A DNA stretch of 9,937 nucleotides from CAYGWP01 sp964353455 (GTDB lineage Bacteria > Planctomycetota > Phycisphaerae > FEN-1346), in assembly GCA_964353455.1 (NCBI GenBank), contig CAYGWP010000091.1, positions 1-9,937 on the forward strand. The letters are read 5' to 3'. This document shows positions 1 to 6,143 of this stretch, piece by piece. The position numbers and the translations under genes are program-made. The stretch's first letter is position 1, and every line of letters starts with the position of its first letter. The notes below the pieces were generated by a model, which did not search any database, was not told the origin of the DNA, and was given only the letters and a program-made list of their open reading frames with translations.

Positions 1-339
1 GTAAAAGTAATGTCTATTGGGACAGAGACGACAACGGATCGTCCGCAGATTGCGCAGATGGACACAGATGGTGCGGGTGTGAGACGGCAAGGCGGCTGGC
101 CGCGGCCAATGACCAGTGACAAATGACGAGTGACAAAGAACAAATGACCAGTGACGATTGAAGGTTGGCCGATTCTTCTTGATATCTGGCTGCCGCTGCC
201 GTACCCTGCCCTGCAGCAGGAAGGTACCTTGTGTCGAACGCGCCCGGCCGCCCAGTGCGGAAAGGAAAATGGTATCTTCCCCCGATCCCGATATTGAATG
301 GGGTAACTTCAGGAAAGCACTCATTTCAAGGGGGTGCGT
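1..339. other. Intergenic region upstream of the HEAT-repeat gene
   Basis: No convincing gene is seen. The short ORFs here overlap one another and have no ribosome-binding site or recognisable motif. The stretch holds a heptanucleotide repeat array (110-158) and, around 43-70, a phrase about an 'AGATTGCGCAGATGGAC' word of the kind often scattered in intergenic DNA of such genomes. A weak promoter-like pair, TTGATA at 179-184 and TACCCT at 202-207 with 17 nt between, could serve the gene at 340, but the -10 matches consensus at only three positions. The sequence AAGGGGG at 328-334 is the likely ribosome-binding site of that gene. Confidence 0.5.
110..158. repeat. Heptanucleotide tandem repeat array (TGACnAn type)
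   Basis: Seven consecutive 7-nt units follow one another without a gap, all but one beginning TGAC (TGACCAG, TGACAAA and TGACGAG variants; one unit begins GAAC). The period is exact over 49 nt. The organisation, though not the sequence, matches the arms of the elements at 8258-8367 and 8661-8767, which also have a 7-nt period. Heptamer repeats of this general kind (STRRs) are known from cyanobacteria. Function is unknown. Confidence 0.75.
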
Positions 340-1875
340 ATGCCTATCAGGGTAACCTGCCTGTGTGGGAAGAAGTACATGTTCAAGGACGAGTTCGCCG
401 GGCGGCGGGCCAAATGCCAGGCATGCGGGCAGGTGGTGCAGATTCCCCGTCTGCCCCCCGACAGGTCGGCAGCGTGTTCTGAGAGAGCGGAAGGCGCGGT
501 GCCACCTTCTTCGCCAGCGCCTTCGCAACAAGTTGCACCAGAAACCAAGCAGCGTGGTGCGAAGACGCAAGCGCGTGTGGACTTGGACGATCGCGGAAGC
601 CTACCCCTAGATCCAGATTGGCTCAGGGACAAGCCGGACATTGTCGAAGCCCTACAATCAAGTAACGATGTAGACAGGGCGTGGGCGGTTGATCTGCTAG
701 ACCGATATGTGAAGCAGGGCGTGGAAGAAGCCAAACAGTTGCGTAGCGAGCATCCGCCTACCCAGGCACCACAGATACCTGGCAAGAGCGTGCCAGTATC
801 TGCTGGTAATAGTAATGTAGCTGGGTGGTGGCTTGCCGTGATTGCGGGAGCGGCCGTGGTCTCGTTCTATGTGGCTTCTTCGGCGCACCCCCGCAACGTC
901 GCACCTGCAGCGATGATTTTCGTAGCCACGTTGACGCTGGCAGCTCTACAGCCCGTAGGTACCACCAAAGCGGTTAGGTGCGCCCTGCGTTCCGCCCTTT
1001 GTGGATTTGCCGACGTCTTCGCTTACATATTGGGCGTGTCCTTGGCCGAACACCGGTTGGGTATTCACGGCCCCATGCCCTTAGAGGGACTTATTATATA
1101 CAGTTTTATTATAGGCGCCTTGCCTGGCTTGGTAGTTGGAATGGGGTCGTTTGGGGTATTCACACTCTTTCGGAGACGCCTAAAGAGGAATGCCGCGGGA
1201 GCATCCACAGCCTTGGGATCAGATCGGCCAGGTGAACCACCATGCATCTCTGATCTTGCTGCCAACATTCTGGCTGCAAGTCAGCATACACTGCTTAATA
1301 GGCTGAGGTCCCCAGATCCCGAGATGCGGGGCAGTGCCGCAATCGAGATTGGGGATATGGGGGATGCGGGCACGTTTGCCATTCCGAGACTCATTGATCT
1401 ACTTGAGGACTCCGATTGGATCGTACGAGCCAATTCGGCAGCCGCTCTTGGGGCTATCGGAGGGCCGGCATGTGCACCTGCAATAGCTGCTCTGAAGGAA
1501 CTATTGAACGTGCGGACGAGAGACGACCGGACAGGAGCGGTATGGGCCCACTTTGCCTTGGCACGAATCACGGGAGAGCCAGAAAAACACGTGGATGCCA
1601 TATTTAAAGAGCTGCGGGTACTCGACGTTGACATAGCATCTGCCGCAGCCAACGCACTCGGTGGGTTAGGACCCGTTGCGGATATTGTGCCCCGCCTTGT
1701 CGAGATCGTGAAAATCGGGACTGGTTCTGCTGAGGGGGCTTGTGTCGCATTAGGCCTCATCGGACCGCGTGCCAAAGAAGCCATTCCCGTCTTAAGAGAG
1801 AGTGCGCAGAACAGTCCCTATGCCAATGTGAGGTCTGTATCGAGGGATGCGCTATCGCAAATTGGGGATGCGTAG
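340..1875 (+). CDS. Zinc-ribbon, four-TM membrane protein with C-terminal HEAT repeats
   Basis: Start chosen at the ATG at 340, 5 nt after AAGGGGG (328-334); a GTG at 334 would overlap that site. About 511 residues. Counted from the GTG at 334, residues 4-38 form a small zinc ribbon with C9, C11, C28 and C31 (CLCG ... CQACG), a module common at the N-terminus of planctomycete proteins. Residues 40-150 are polar with a helical stretch. Four hydrophobic segments lie near 163-183, 187-207, 217-236 and 252-277, the last followed by RRRLKR, a positive-inside stop. Residues 305-513 are HEAT/PBS-lyase-type repeats of about 35 residues, with alternating helices and recurring alanine-rich 'AAALGAIG' and 'ANALGGLG' turns. 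Both soluble ends should be cytoplasmic. A scaffold or sensor role is plausible but not shown. Codon use (ATA, TTA, AGA present) is less GC-biased than in the radical SAM gene, which may mean transfer or weak selection. Confidence 0.85.
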   Translation: MPIRVTCLCGKKYMFKDEFAGRRAKCQACGQVVQIPRLPPDRSAACSERAEGAVPPSSPAPSQQVAPETKQRGAKTQARVDLDDRGSLPLDPDWLRDKPDIVEALQSSNDVDRAWAVDLLDRYVKQGVEEAKQLRSEHPPTQAPQIPGKSVPVSAGNSNVAGWWLAVIAGAAVVSFYVASSAHPRNVAPAAMIFVATLTLAALQPVGTTKAVRCALRSALCGFADVFAYILGVSLAEHRLGIHGPMPLEGLIIYSFIIGALPGLVVGMGSFGVFTLFRRRLKRNAAGASTALGSDRPGEPPCISDLAANILAASQHTLLNRLRSPDPEMRGSAAIEIGDMGDAGTFAIPRLIDLLEDSDWIVRANSAAALGAIGGPACAPAIAALKELLNVRTRDDRTGAVWAHFALARITGEPEKHVDAIFKELRVLDVDIASAAANALGGLGPVADIVPRLVEIVKIGTGSAEGACVALGLIGPRAKEAIPVLRESAQNSPYANVRSVSRDALSQIGDA

Positions 1876-1999
1876 TCTCCCCGTGAAATGGCAAAGCGAG
1901 GCGTGAACTATCGGGTGCAGGCGTTGCGGTCAGACGCGCCTGACCCACAACGCTGGGTATGTGCAGTTCCAGCAACACCAGAAATACGGGAGAGTAACT

Positions 2000-2755
2000 G
2001 TGCCTGGACAGCACGATCATGGCGGCGGCTGCGGAGTTGTTGGTCTTGGATATACTTCTGTGGGTGCGATCGTTACCATCTGTCTCTATACTTTCGGAGA
2101 TGTACCGTGGCTTTTTGCCGCCCTTGCTGGGACCCTGTGGCCGATAGCCCTTGTGGTAGTTCTGGTTGTACTCCTTGTGGGATACGGCATTATTATTCTG
2201 AAGTGGCTGGCAATGGTGGCCATACCCCTTGTTCTGCTCGTGACCACCGTTGCGATCTGGGAAGCAATCAACGACAAGAAGTTCAGGCGTGGGCGGTTCC
2301 TGCCGAAGTTCATGTTGCGGAAAGCCAATGATTGCATTGCGGCGGACAAGAAGATATTCGGACCTCTGGACCCTCTCCTGCTCGATTCCGTTCAGGAGCC
2401 GGTTCAGCACTGTAGGAGTATATCCCAGCGGGCGAATGATGTGTTGAAAGAGGATGCCACGCCTTGGAAAGGATTTTCCACGACCCTCGCCAAGTTGGCC
2501 TTGGAGCGGCGCATGGGCCTTCAGACTCCTGTGTACGAACTTTCGGAGGCAAGAGAATCTCTCTCCGCTGTTATAGGCGACGCTCGCTGGCCTGACTGGC
2601 CAGATGCTGGGACGACAGATGCACAGGCCGATCAGAAGGTACATGAGCAGGCCCGCCAGTTCCTATGCGCTATCGGGGAGGCATGGAAGGAATACGCTGA
2701 GAAGTGGGACAACCTCTTGGCCGCGTACAACGGACGCGCAAAGCACACGACCTAG
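2000..2755 (+). CDS. Unknown membrane protein with soluble helical C-terminus
   Basis: Family not recognised. The start taken is the GTG at 2000, which has GGGAGAG at 1988-1994 as a ribosome-binding site 5 nt upstream. An in-frame GTG at 1961 would add 13 residues but lacks a clear site. About 251 residues. Two strong hydrophobic segments lie near residues 37-62 and 66-88, and a weaker one near 17-32. After the last segment comes a basic stretch (KKFRRGR, 93-99), so the remaining ~150 residues should be cytoplasmic. These are mostly helical and charged, with tryptophans at 156, 197, 200, 229 and 236. It follows the HEAT-repeat gene by 124 nt on the same strand and shares its lower third-position GC, so the two may form a transcription unit. 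The long antisense ORF over 1757-2644 is judged a shadow. Confidence 0.75.
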   Translation: MPGQHDHGGGCGVVGLGYTSVGAIVTICLYTFGDVPWLFAALAGTLWPIALVVVLVVLLVGYGIIILKWLAMVAIPLVLLVTTVAIWEAINDKKFRRGRFLPKFMLRKANDCIAADKKIFGPLDPLLLDSVQEPVQHCRSISQRANDVLKEDATPWKGFSTTLAKLALERRMGLQTPVYELSEARESLSAVIGDARWPDWPDAGTTDAQADQKVHEQARQFLCAIGEAWKEYAEKWDNLLAAYNGRAKHTT

Positions 2756-3100
2756 AGCCTATCGCAGTAACATGACTTGTTGCTTGCCGATACCTTCTTT
2801 GGCGATGGTGCCGGAGGGAGGAGTATGTATGCGCGGGCGGAACAACCAAGGGCGGCGGTCGGACACGGAATATAGCGCAACTATTGGAGAGCCCAAGTCC
2901 AAATCGTCCAGGTTGTCGTTTGAGTCGTCGGGCATAGGCCCCCCGAAAGAATCAACCGCAAAGATCGCCAAGGGCGCAAAGATGATACGGAATGGCAGAA
3001 CGAACGGCAAACAGAAACGGCGCGGCATGGCAGCACGGCGGCGCTTCGTCCGTAGTAGATACGCCATTCGAGGCGCGGGCTTGCGCGCATCGCAAAGCAT

Positions 3101-3129
3101 GGGCGGCCACGTGGGGCCGCCCCTACGGG
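3101..3129. repeat. Palindromic repeat P, copy 1
   Basis: A hairpin with arms GGGCGGCC and GGCCGCCC (8 bp) around a 6-nt loop, followed by CCTACGG. It differs from the copy at 4341-4375 at essentially one loop position, and a shared GCAAAG lies just upstream of both. Each P copy is followed by an R repeat. Confidence 0.8.
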
Positions 3130-3142
3130 CGATTCGGCGGCG

Positions 3143-3179
3143 CCCTCACCCTACCCTCTCCCGAGTTGGGAGAGGGGAA
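3143..3179. repeat. Dispersed palindromic repeat R, copy 1
   Basis: Starts CCCTCACCCTACCCTCTCCC, then GAGTTGGGAGAGGGG. The CCCTCTCCC and GGGAGAGGG arms form a hairpin. The same unit occurs at 4405-4442 (almost identical), in interrupted form at 4516-4581, and as variants near 9512-9611. This sequence style is commonly dispersed in GC-rich genomes. Confidence 0.8.
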
Positions 3180-3181
3180 CA

Positions 3182-3253
3182 GCAGAGAAAATCGAGCGGA
3201 TGTTGGCCAGTCCCGTGGCGCAGAGGCTCTTTCGGGCGATGGCTGGCAGGTAG
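3182..3253 (+). pseudogene. 5' fragment of a radical SAM gene, ending at a stop
   Basis: In the frame from 3182 the translation reads AEKIERMLASPVAQRLFRAM and then AGR and a TAG stop (3251-3253). The start of the intact radical SAM protein at 4645 reads AEKIERMLARPAAQRLFRAM from its fourth residue, so 18 of these 20 residues are identical. The nucleotide match is close over the same stretch and fades right after the shared methionine codon. There is no in-frame start or ribosome-binding site; it is fused directly to repeat R copy 1. It is best read as a broken partial duplication or the remnant of a second radical SAM gene. Confidence 0.8.
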
Positions 3254-3296
3254 CCGACGTGTTTGCGGGGTTCTCCGGCCTGCCGCGCGGGCAAAT

Positions 3297-3485
3297 TCAT
3301 CTCGCGCGGCGGTTCGTACCACTGGCGGCGGGGCGGGGTGCGGCGGCGGGAAGGCGCAGGTCAGGTATGCTGCTGCGGATGTGGCGGAAGTAATCAGCGG
3401 CAGTGGCACACGGGCGTGTTTCTTCCTCTGCCGCCTGTTTCATGGCCCAGACCTGCCTGAGCGAAGCGGATGGCGTGGTCCTCAT
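3297..3485 (-). CDS. Possible small protein after the HEPN gene
   Basis: A 62-codon frame whose ATG overlaps the HEPN stop codon (ATGA), a spacing typical of translationally coupled genes. The first ~48 residues (MRTTPSASLRQVWAMKQ..., later ADYFRHIRSSIPDL) are amphipathic and helix-like and resemble short operon-linked proteins of unknown function. The C-terminus turns Pro/Ala/Arg-rich and may be non-native. The family was not recognised with certainty. The alternative is chance coding in GC-rich DNA, since overlapping frames here are also open. Confidence 0.35.
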   Translation of the reverse strand: MRTTPSASLRQVWAMKQAAEEETRPCATAADYFRHIRSSIPDLRLPAAAPRPAASGTNRRAR

Positions 3486-3901
3486 ATATCAGCATCCTCG
3501 CCCGGCCCGAATAGTGTGGTCTCCGCCCATACAACGGTGCGCTGCGCCGCGTCGGCCGCCCACGTCCGATCGAGGGCATGTTCAGCCTCTTCAGGCGGTT
3601 CCATGTCATAGCGCAACGTGGTCCCGAACGGGGTCAGCCGTGGCATCTCCTGCCAGTCCGGCGGCAGGGGCAAGCCCTGGTCGCGCAGCAAGTCCAGAAG
3701 TGTCGCCAGGTTATGGGTCCGCGGAAACTCGATGGACCGCGCCGCCAAGACCGCTTTGAGGGCCTTCTCCACGGCCTGCTGGGCGTGGAATCCCACGCTC
3801 CAAGCGGGTACGTCGGCATCCGCCAGCAGGCAACCCAGCGCAGCCAAGTCGCCGCGGGCTTTCTGAAGCAGCACACGGGCGTACTCAGGCGACCGGTTCA
3901 T
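3482..3901 (-). CDS. HEPN domain protein, partner of an MNT nucleotidyltransferase
   Basis: 139 residues. The helical HEPN fold is indicated by the FHAQQAVEKALKAVL segment (38-52), with the usual AQQAVEKALKA signature, then FPRTHNLATLLDLL (59-72) and TLRYDM (95-100), all typical of the Pfam HEPN family (PF05168). It overlaps the upstream nucleotidyltransferase by 17 nt, so the two are surely co-expressed. In this class the pair is a toxin/antitoxin or substrate-binding/nucleotidyltransferase unit, in which MntA can adenylylate HepT. The RNase motif Rx4-6H of toxic HEPN proteins is not visible: the nearest arrangement is R55-x7-H63. It may therefore be non-toxic or use other residues. The domain call is secure; the toxin role is an inference. 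Confidence 0.9.
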   Translation of the reverse strand: MNRSPEYARVLLQKARGDLAALGCLLADADVPAWSVGFHAQQAVEKALKAVLAARSIEFPRTHNLATLLDLLRDQGLPLPPDWQEMPRLTPFGTTLRYDMEPPEEAEHALDRTWAADAAQRTVVWAETTLFGPGEDADI

Positions 3902-4202
3902 ATAGTCGCCCTTCCTTGAGTGCCCGATAGAAGATGGTGTTTGGCGTGTCGCGCCAGTAGTCGAACTTCTCCTCGCTCACCACAAGCAGGTCCACCGGAA
4001 CCCTGAGCGGCCGCAGGGCCTCGTCCAACCTCAACGTTTCCTCGTAGGCGTTCTGGACGTGCGGCTCAACCACAAGGATGTCCAGGTCGCTGCCCGAATC
4101 GGCTTCGCCGCGAGCCAGTGAACCGAAGACGATAACCTTTGAACCAGGCGCAGCGCGCAGGAGGCGGTCAACTGCCTGGCGAATTGTCTGCTCGTCAATC
4201 AT
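3885..4202 (-). CDS. MNT-type minimal nucleotidyltransferase (antitoxin-like)
   Basis: The start is taken at the ATG at 4202 (MIDEQTIRQAVDRLL), giving 105 residues, the usual length. A longer frame to 4304 would add 34 residues of low-complexity sequence. The polymerase-beta signature GSx10DxD is exact: G27-S28, then D39 and D41 in GSLARGEADSGSDLDILVV, and a third acidic residue is D71 in VPVDLLVV. All three metal-binding aspartates are present, so the enzyme should be active. The family transfers nucleotides, often AMP, to a target; with a HEPN partner that target can be the HEPN protein. It is the first gene of the minus-strand unit and its 3' end overlaps the HEPN gene. The unit is bracketed by direct copies of the P and R repeats. 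Confidence 0.9.
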   Translation of the reverse strand: MIDEQTIRQAVDRLLRAAPGSKVIVFGSLARGEADSGSDLDILVVEPHVQNAYEETLRLDEALRPLRVPVDLLVVSEEKFDYWRDTPNTIFYRALKEGRLYEPVA

Positions 4203-4340
4203 GGAATTCCCGCCTTCCCGCCCGCCTGACAGTGGGCGCTCTTCGGAGTTGGGATTCGGCCTGATTCCCCTGCAATTATGCGCGAGGAATTCGGCGTTTG
4301 CCAATACATTCTGCCGCGCGCCGGCCGGGAGACACGCCGC

Positions 4341-4375
4341 GCAAAGTGGGCGGCCACATGGGGCCGCCCCTACGG
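4341..4375. repeat. Palindromic repeat P, copy 2
   Basis: Arms GGGCGGCC (4348-4355) and GGCCGCCC (4362-4369) with loop ACATGG, followed by CCTACGG. It matches copy 1 at 3101-3129, including the preceding GCAAAG. Confidence 0.8.
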
Positions 4376-4404
4376 TGCGAGGCCAGGGCGCGCCGCGCGT
4401 ATTT

Positions 4405-4442
4405 CCCTCACCCTACCCTCTCCCGAGTTGGGAGAGGGTAAC
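4405..4442. repeat. Dispersed palindromic repeat R, copy 2
   Basis: Nearly identical to copy 1 at 3143-3179: CCCTCACCCTACCCTCTCCC followed by GAGTTGGGAGAGGGTAAC. It lies the same side of a P repeat, in the same order and orientation as copy 1. Confidence 0.8.
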
Positions 4443-4450
4443 GGCGGAAA

Positions 4451-4510
4451 GCCGGGGCGCGCCCCGGCCTACGTGGATCGTGGATCGCGGCGGGTACGGA
4501 GACCCGCCGC
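4451..4510. repeat. Two strong hairpins between R repeats
   Basis: 4451-4468 is a perfect 18-bp palindrome, GCCGGGGCGCGCCCCGGC, followed by CTACG as after the P repeats. 4487-4510 forms a 9-bp stem, GCGGCGGGT with ACCCGCCGC, around a 6-nt loop. Together with the flanking repeats they make an array of hairpins upstream of the radical SAM promoter. Confidence 0.7.
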
Positions 4511-4515
4511 GCGGA

Positions 4516-4581
4516 TTCCCCTCACCCTACCCTCTCCCGCCCGCCAATACAACGGGCGGGCAGGCTAAGGGGAGAGGGTTA
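4516..4581. repeat. Repeat R, copy 3, with a nested hairpin
   Basis: The CCCTCACCCTACCCTCTCCC half and the GGGGAGAGGGTTA half are the same as in copies 1 and 2, but the short loop is replaced by a second hairpin. Its arms are GCCCGCC and GGCGGGC with a loop of about 9 nt, followed by AGGCTAAG. It looks like one palindromic unit inserted into the loop of another. Confidence 0.7.
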
Positions 4582-4607
4582 AGGGCCCGCCGGGCGGCGC
4601 TTGGGCC

Positions 4608-4636
4608 TTGTTCAGAAGCGGCGGCGGGCATATCAT
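4608..4636 (+). promoter_or_regulatory. Probable leaderless promoter of the radical SAM gene
   Basis: TTGTTC at 4608-4613 and TATCAT at 4631-4636, 17 nt apart; the -10 matches TATAAT at five of six positions. Only 8 nt separate the -10 from the ATG at 4645, so transcription would start at or next to the start codon. This agrees with the absence of a good ribosome-binding site. Confidence 0.5.
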
Positions 4637-4644
4637 ACGTCGTC

Positions 4645-6048
4645 ATGGCCGAGGCGGAAAAAATCGAGCGGATGCTGGCCAGGCCGGCGGCACAGAGGCT
4701 CTTTCGGGCTATGACCAAAAAGGGGGCCGACGGAACGTGCTGGCTCCAGCGGTTCTTCGAGGCCTACGCCGACGGGTCGATGCGGTGGTATCACCTGCGG
4801 TTCGCACTGCCGTATCTCCTGACGGAGTACGTCCGCCGGAAGACCGGCACGAAGCGCGAAACCATAGCCGGCCGCGTCCTCGGGAACCCCGCAACCCGCA
4901 AGGGCCTTGTGGCGACGGTCCGCAGCGTCGGGCACCTGGGCCTGGGGCAGCCGCAGCGGTTCCTCGCGCCGCTGATGGTCGTCTGGAATTTCACGCAGGC
5001 GTGCAACCTCCAGTGCAAGCACTGTTACCAGGAGGCGGGGCGGCGGCGGCCGGATGAACTTACGCTGGATGAGCAGAAGCGGATTGTCGAACTTCTGGAT
5101 GAGCGAGACGTGCCGATGATCGCGTTCTCCGGCGGCGAGCCGCTCATGGCCCCCACGTTCCTTGAGATCGTCCGGCACGCGGCCGGCCGCGGGATGCACC
5201 TCACGGTTGCGACGAACGGCACGCTCTGCACGCCGGAGAAGGTCCGCGAGATGGTGGATGCGGGCCTGAAGTACGCCGAGATCAGCCTGGATTCGACCGA
5301 CCCCGCGCGGCACGATGCCTGGCGCGGCGCCGCCGGGTACTGGGAGCGGGCGGTGGCGGGGATCCGCACGGTCGTCAAGACGCCCGGCATAAAGTGCGGC
5401 GTGGCGATGACCGTTATGCGATGGAACCTCGCGGAGATGGAGAAGATGATCGAGTGGTGCATCGGCGAGGGCGTGGATACCTTCTACGCGTTCAACTTCA
5501 TACCGACCGGGCGGGCGCGCGGCGTGACGGACCAGGACCTCTCGCCCGCCGAGCGCGAGCGGATGCTGGGCGTGCTCCAGAAGTACCTGGTGGGCGGGCG
5601 GATAAGCATCATGTCGAGCGCCCCGCAGTACGGCCGCGCGTGCGTGGAACTGGGCGACCCCGGCGGCCCCGTCAACACGGGCCATTACGGATACGGCGGC
5701 GGAAAGATGACCCGCATCCTGGCCCGGTACGTGGGCGGCTGCGGCGCGGGGCGGGTGTACTGCGCCGTCCAGCCCTCGGGCGACGTGACGCCCTGCGTCT
5801 TCATGCCGATAAAGGTGGGGAACCTGCGGACCGACGAGTTCGAGACCGTGTGGAACCACCCCGTGATGGAACTCCTGAGGGACCGCTCGGACCGGACGGG
5901 CCATTGCCGGACGTGCGACTACAAGTTGAACTGCGGCGGCTGCCGCGCGCGGAGTTGGGGGTACTTCGGCGACCTGCGCCGCCCCGACCCCGGCTGCAAG
6001 TTCAACCAGGAGGCGTGGGAGGAAGTGGTGAAGGCGGCGGGGGCGTGA
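4645..6048 (+). CDS. Radical SAM enzyme with SPASM domain, specific substrate unknown
   Basis: 467 residues from the ATG at 4645; the open frame extends upstream to 4078 but runs through hairpin repeats. Residues 1-105 are a helical N-terminal domain. The radical SAM core starts at VVWNFTQACNLQCKHCYQ with C120, C124 and C127 (CxxxCxxC) for the SAM-binding 4Fe-4S cluster, followed by the SAM-contact motif SGGEP (162-166) and ISLDS near 213. The C-terminal SPASM region carries cysteines at 366, 373, 384, 421, 424, 430, 433 and 451, enough for two auxiliary clusters. The family (PqqE, NirJ/AhbC-D, sactipeptide-type enzymes) modifies peptides or tetrapyrroles. The fold is closest in style to NirJ/Ahb-like proteins, but no substrate can be assigned. 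No precursor peptide or haem gene is adjacent. Codon use is strongly GC-biased, unlike genes at 340-2755. A fragment of its 5' end lies at 3182-3253. Confidence 0.93.
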   Translation: MAEAEKIERMLARPAAQRLFRAMTKKGADGTCWLQRFFEAYADGSMRWYHLRFALPYLLTEYVRRKTGTKRETIAGRVLGNPATRKGLVATVRSVGHLGLGQPQRFLAPLMVVWNFTQACNLQCKHCYQEAGRRRPDELTLDEQKRIVELLDERDVPMIAFSGGEPLMAPTFLEIVRHAAGRGMHLTVATNGTLCTPEKVREMVDAGLKYAEISLDSTDPARHDAWRGAAGYWERAVAGIRTVVKTPGIKCGVAMTVMRWNLAEMEKMIEWCIGEGVDTFYAFNFIPTGRARGVTDQDLSPAERERMLGVLQKYLVGGRISIMSSAPQYGRACVELGDPGGPVNTGHYGYGGGKMTRILARYVGGCGAGRVYCAVQPSGDVTPCVFMPIKVGNLRTDEFETVWNHPVMELLRDRSDRTGHCRTCDYKLNCGGCRARSWGYFGDLRRPDPGCKFNQEAWEEVVKAAGA

Positions 6049-6078
6049 ACCAGGCAGCATGTCGCCGCGTGTGAGCGC

Positions 6079-6106
6079 TTGCGGCCGCCGCGGGCGCGGC
6101 TATAAT
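6079..6106 (+). promoter_or_regulatory. Promoter of the antitoxin/PIN pair
   Basis: TTGCGG at 6079-6084 and a perfect TATAAT at 6101-6106 with 16 nt between. Transcription would begin near 6113, leaving a leader of about 30 nt that includes AGGAG at 6133-6137. Confidence 0.6.
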
Positions 6107-6143
6107 ACCCTGAGTGGCAGGGGCGGAATCGCAGGAGCGGAAT

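Larger units (their letters stand above)
2756..3296. other. Long intergenic region with repeats
   Basis: No confident gene. A 335-codon plus-strand ORF spans much of this but is rich in Arg/Ser, crosses palindromic repeats and has no ribosome-binding site, so it is treated as chance. On the minus strand a 58-codon frame from ATG at 2935 to 2759 starts with an acidic run (MPDDSNDNLDDLDLG). It could be a tiny gene or a gene remnant, but support is too weak to call. The octamer GCAAAGAT occurs at 2958-2965 and 2976-2983 within a phrase commonly dispersed in intergenic DNA. Palindromic repeats at 3101-3129 and 3143-3179 and a radical SAM gene fragment (3182-3253) follow. Confidence 0.55.

Noticed and set aside
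1757..2644. 295-codon minus-strand ORF
   Set aside because: It lies antisense to the two membrane protein genes, has no ribosome-binding site or recognisable motif, and its composition fits a shadow of the plus-strand frames.
2759..2935. Possible 58-codon minus-strand gene with an acidic N-terminus
   Set aside because: No family, only a G-rich stretch as ribosome-binding site, and it lies among dispersed repeats; it was mentioned but not called.
2604..3611. 335-codon plus-strand ORF
   Set aside because: Starts inside the preceding gene, crosses the P and R palindromes and a gene fragment, and is low-complexity Arg/Ser/Gly sequence.
3101..4442. CRISPR array or phage att sites formed by the P and R repeats
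   Set aside because: Repeats are too few, irregularly spaced and palindromic, with no cas or integrase gene nearby.
4078..4644. N-terminal extension of the radical SAM frame
   Set aside because: It reads through hairpin repeats and the MNT gene antisense; the ATG at 4645 fits the promoter and the duplicated fragment supports this N-terminus.
4633..6060. 475-codon minus-strand ORF opposite the radical SAM gene
   Set aside because: High GC keeps the antisense frame open; the plus strand has a complete set of radical SAM and SPASM motifs.
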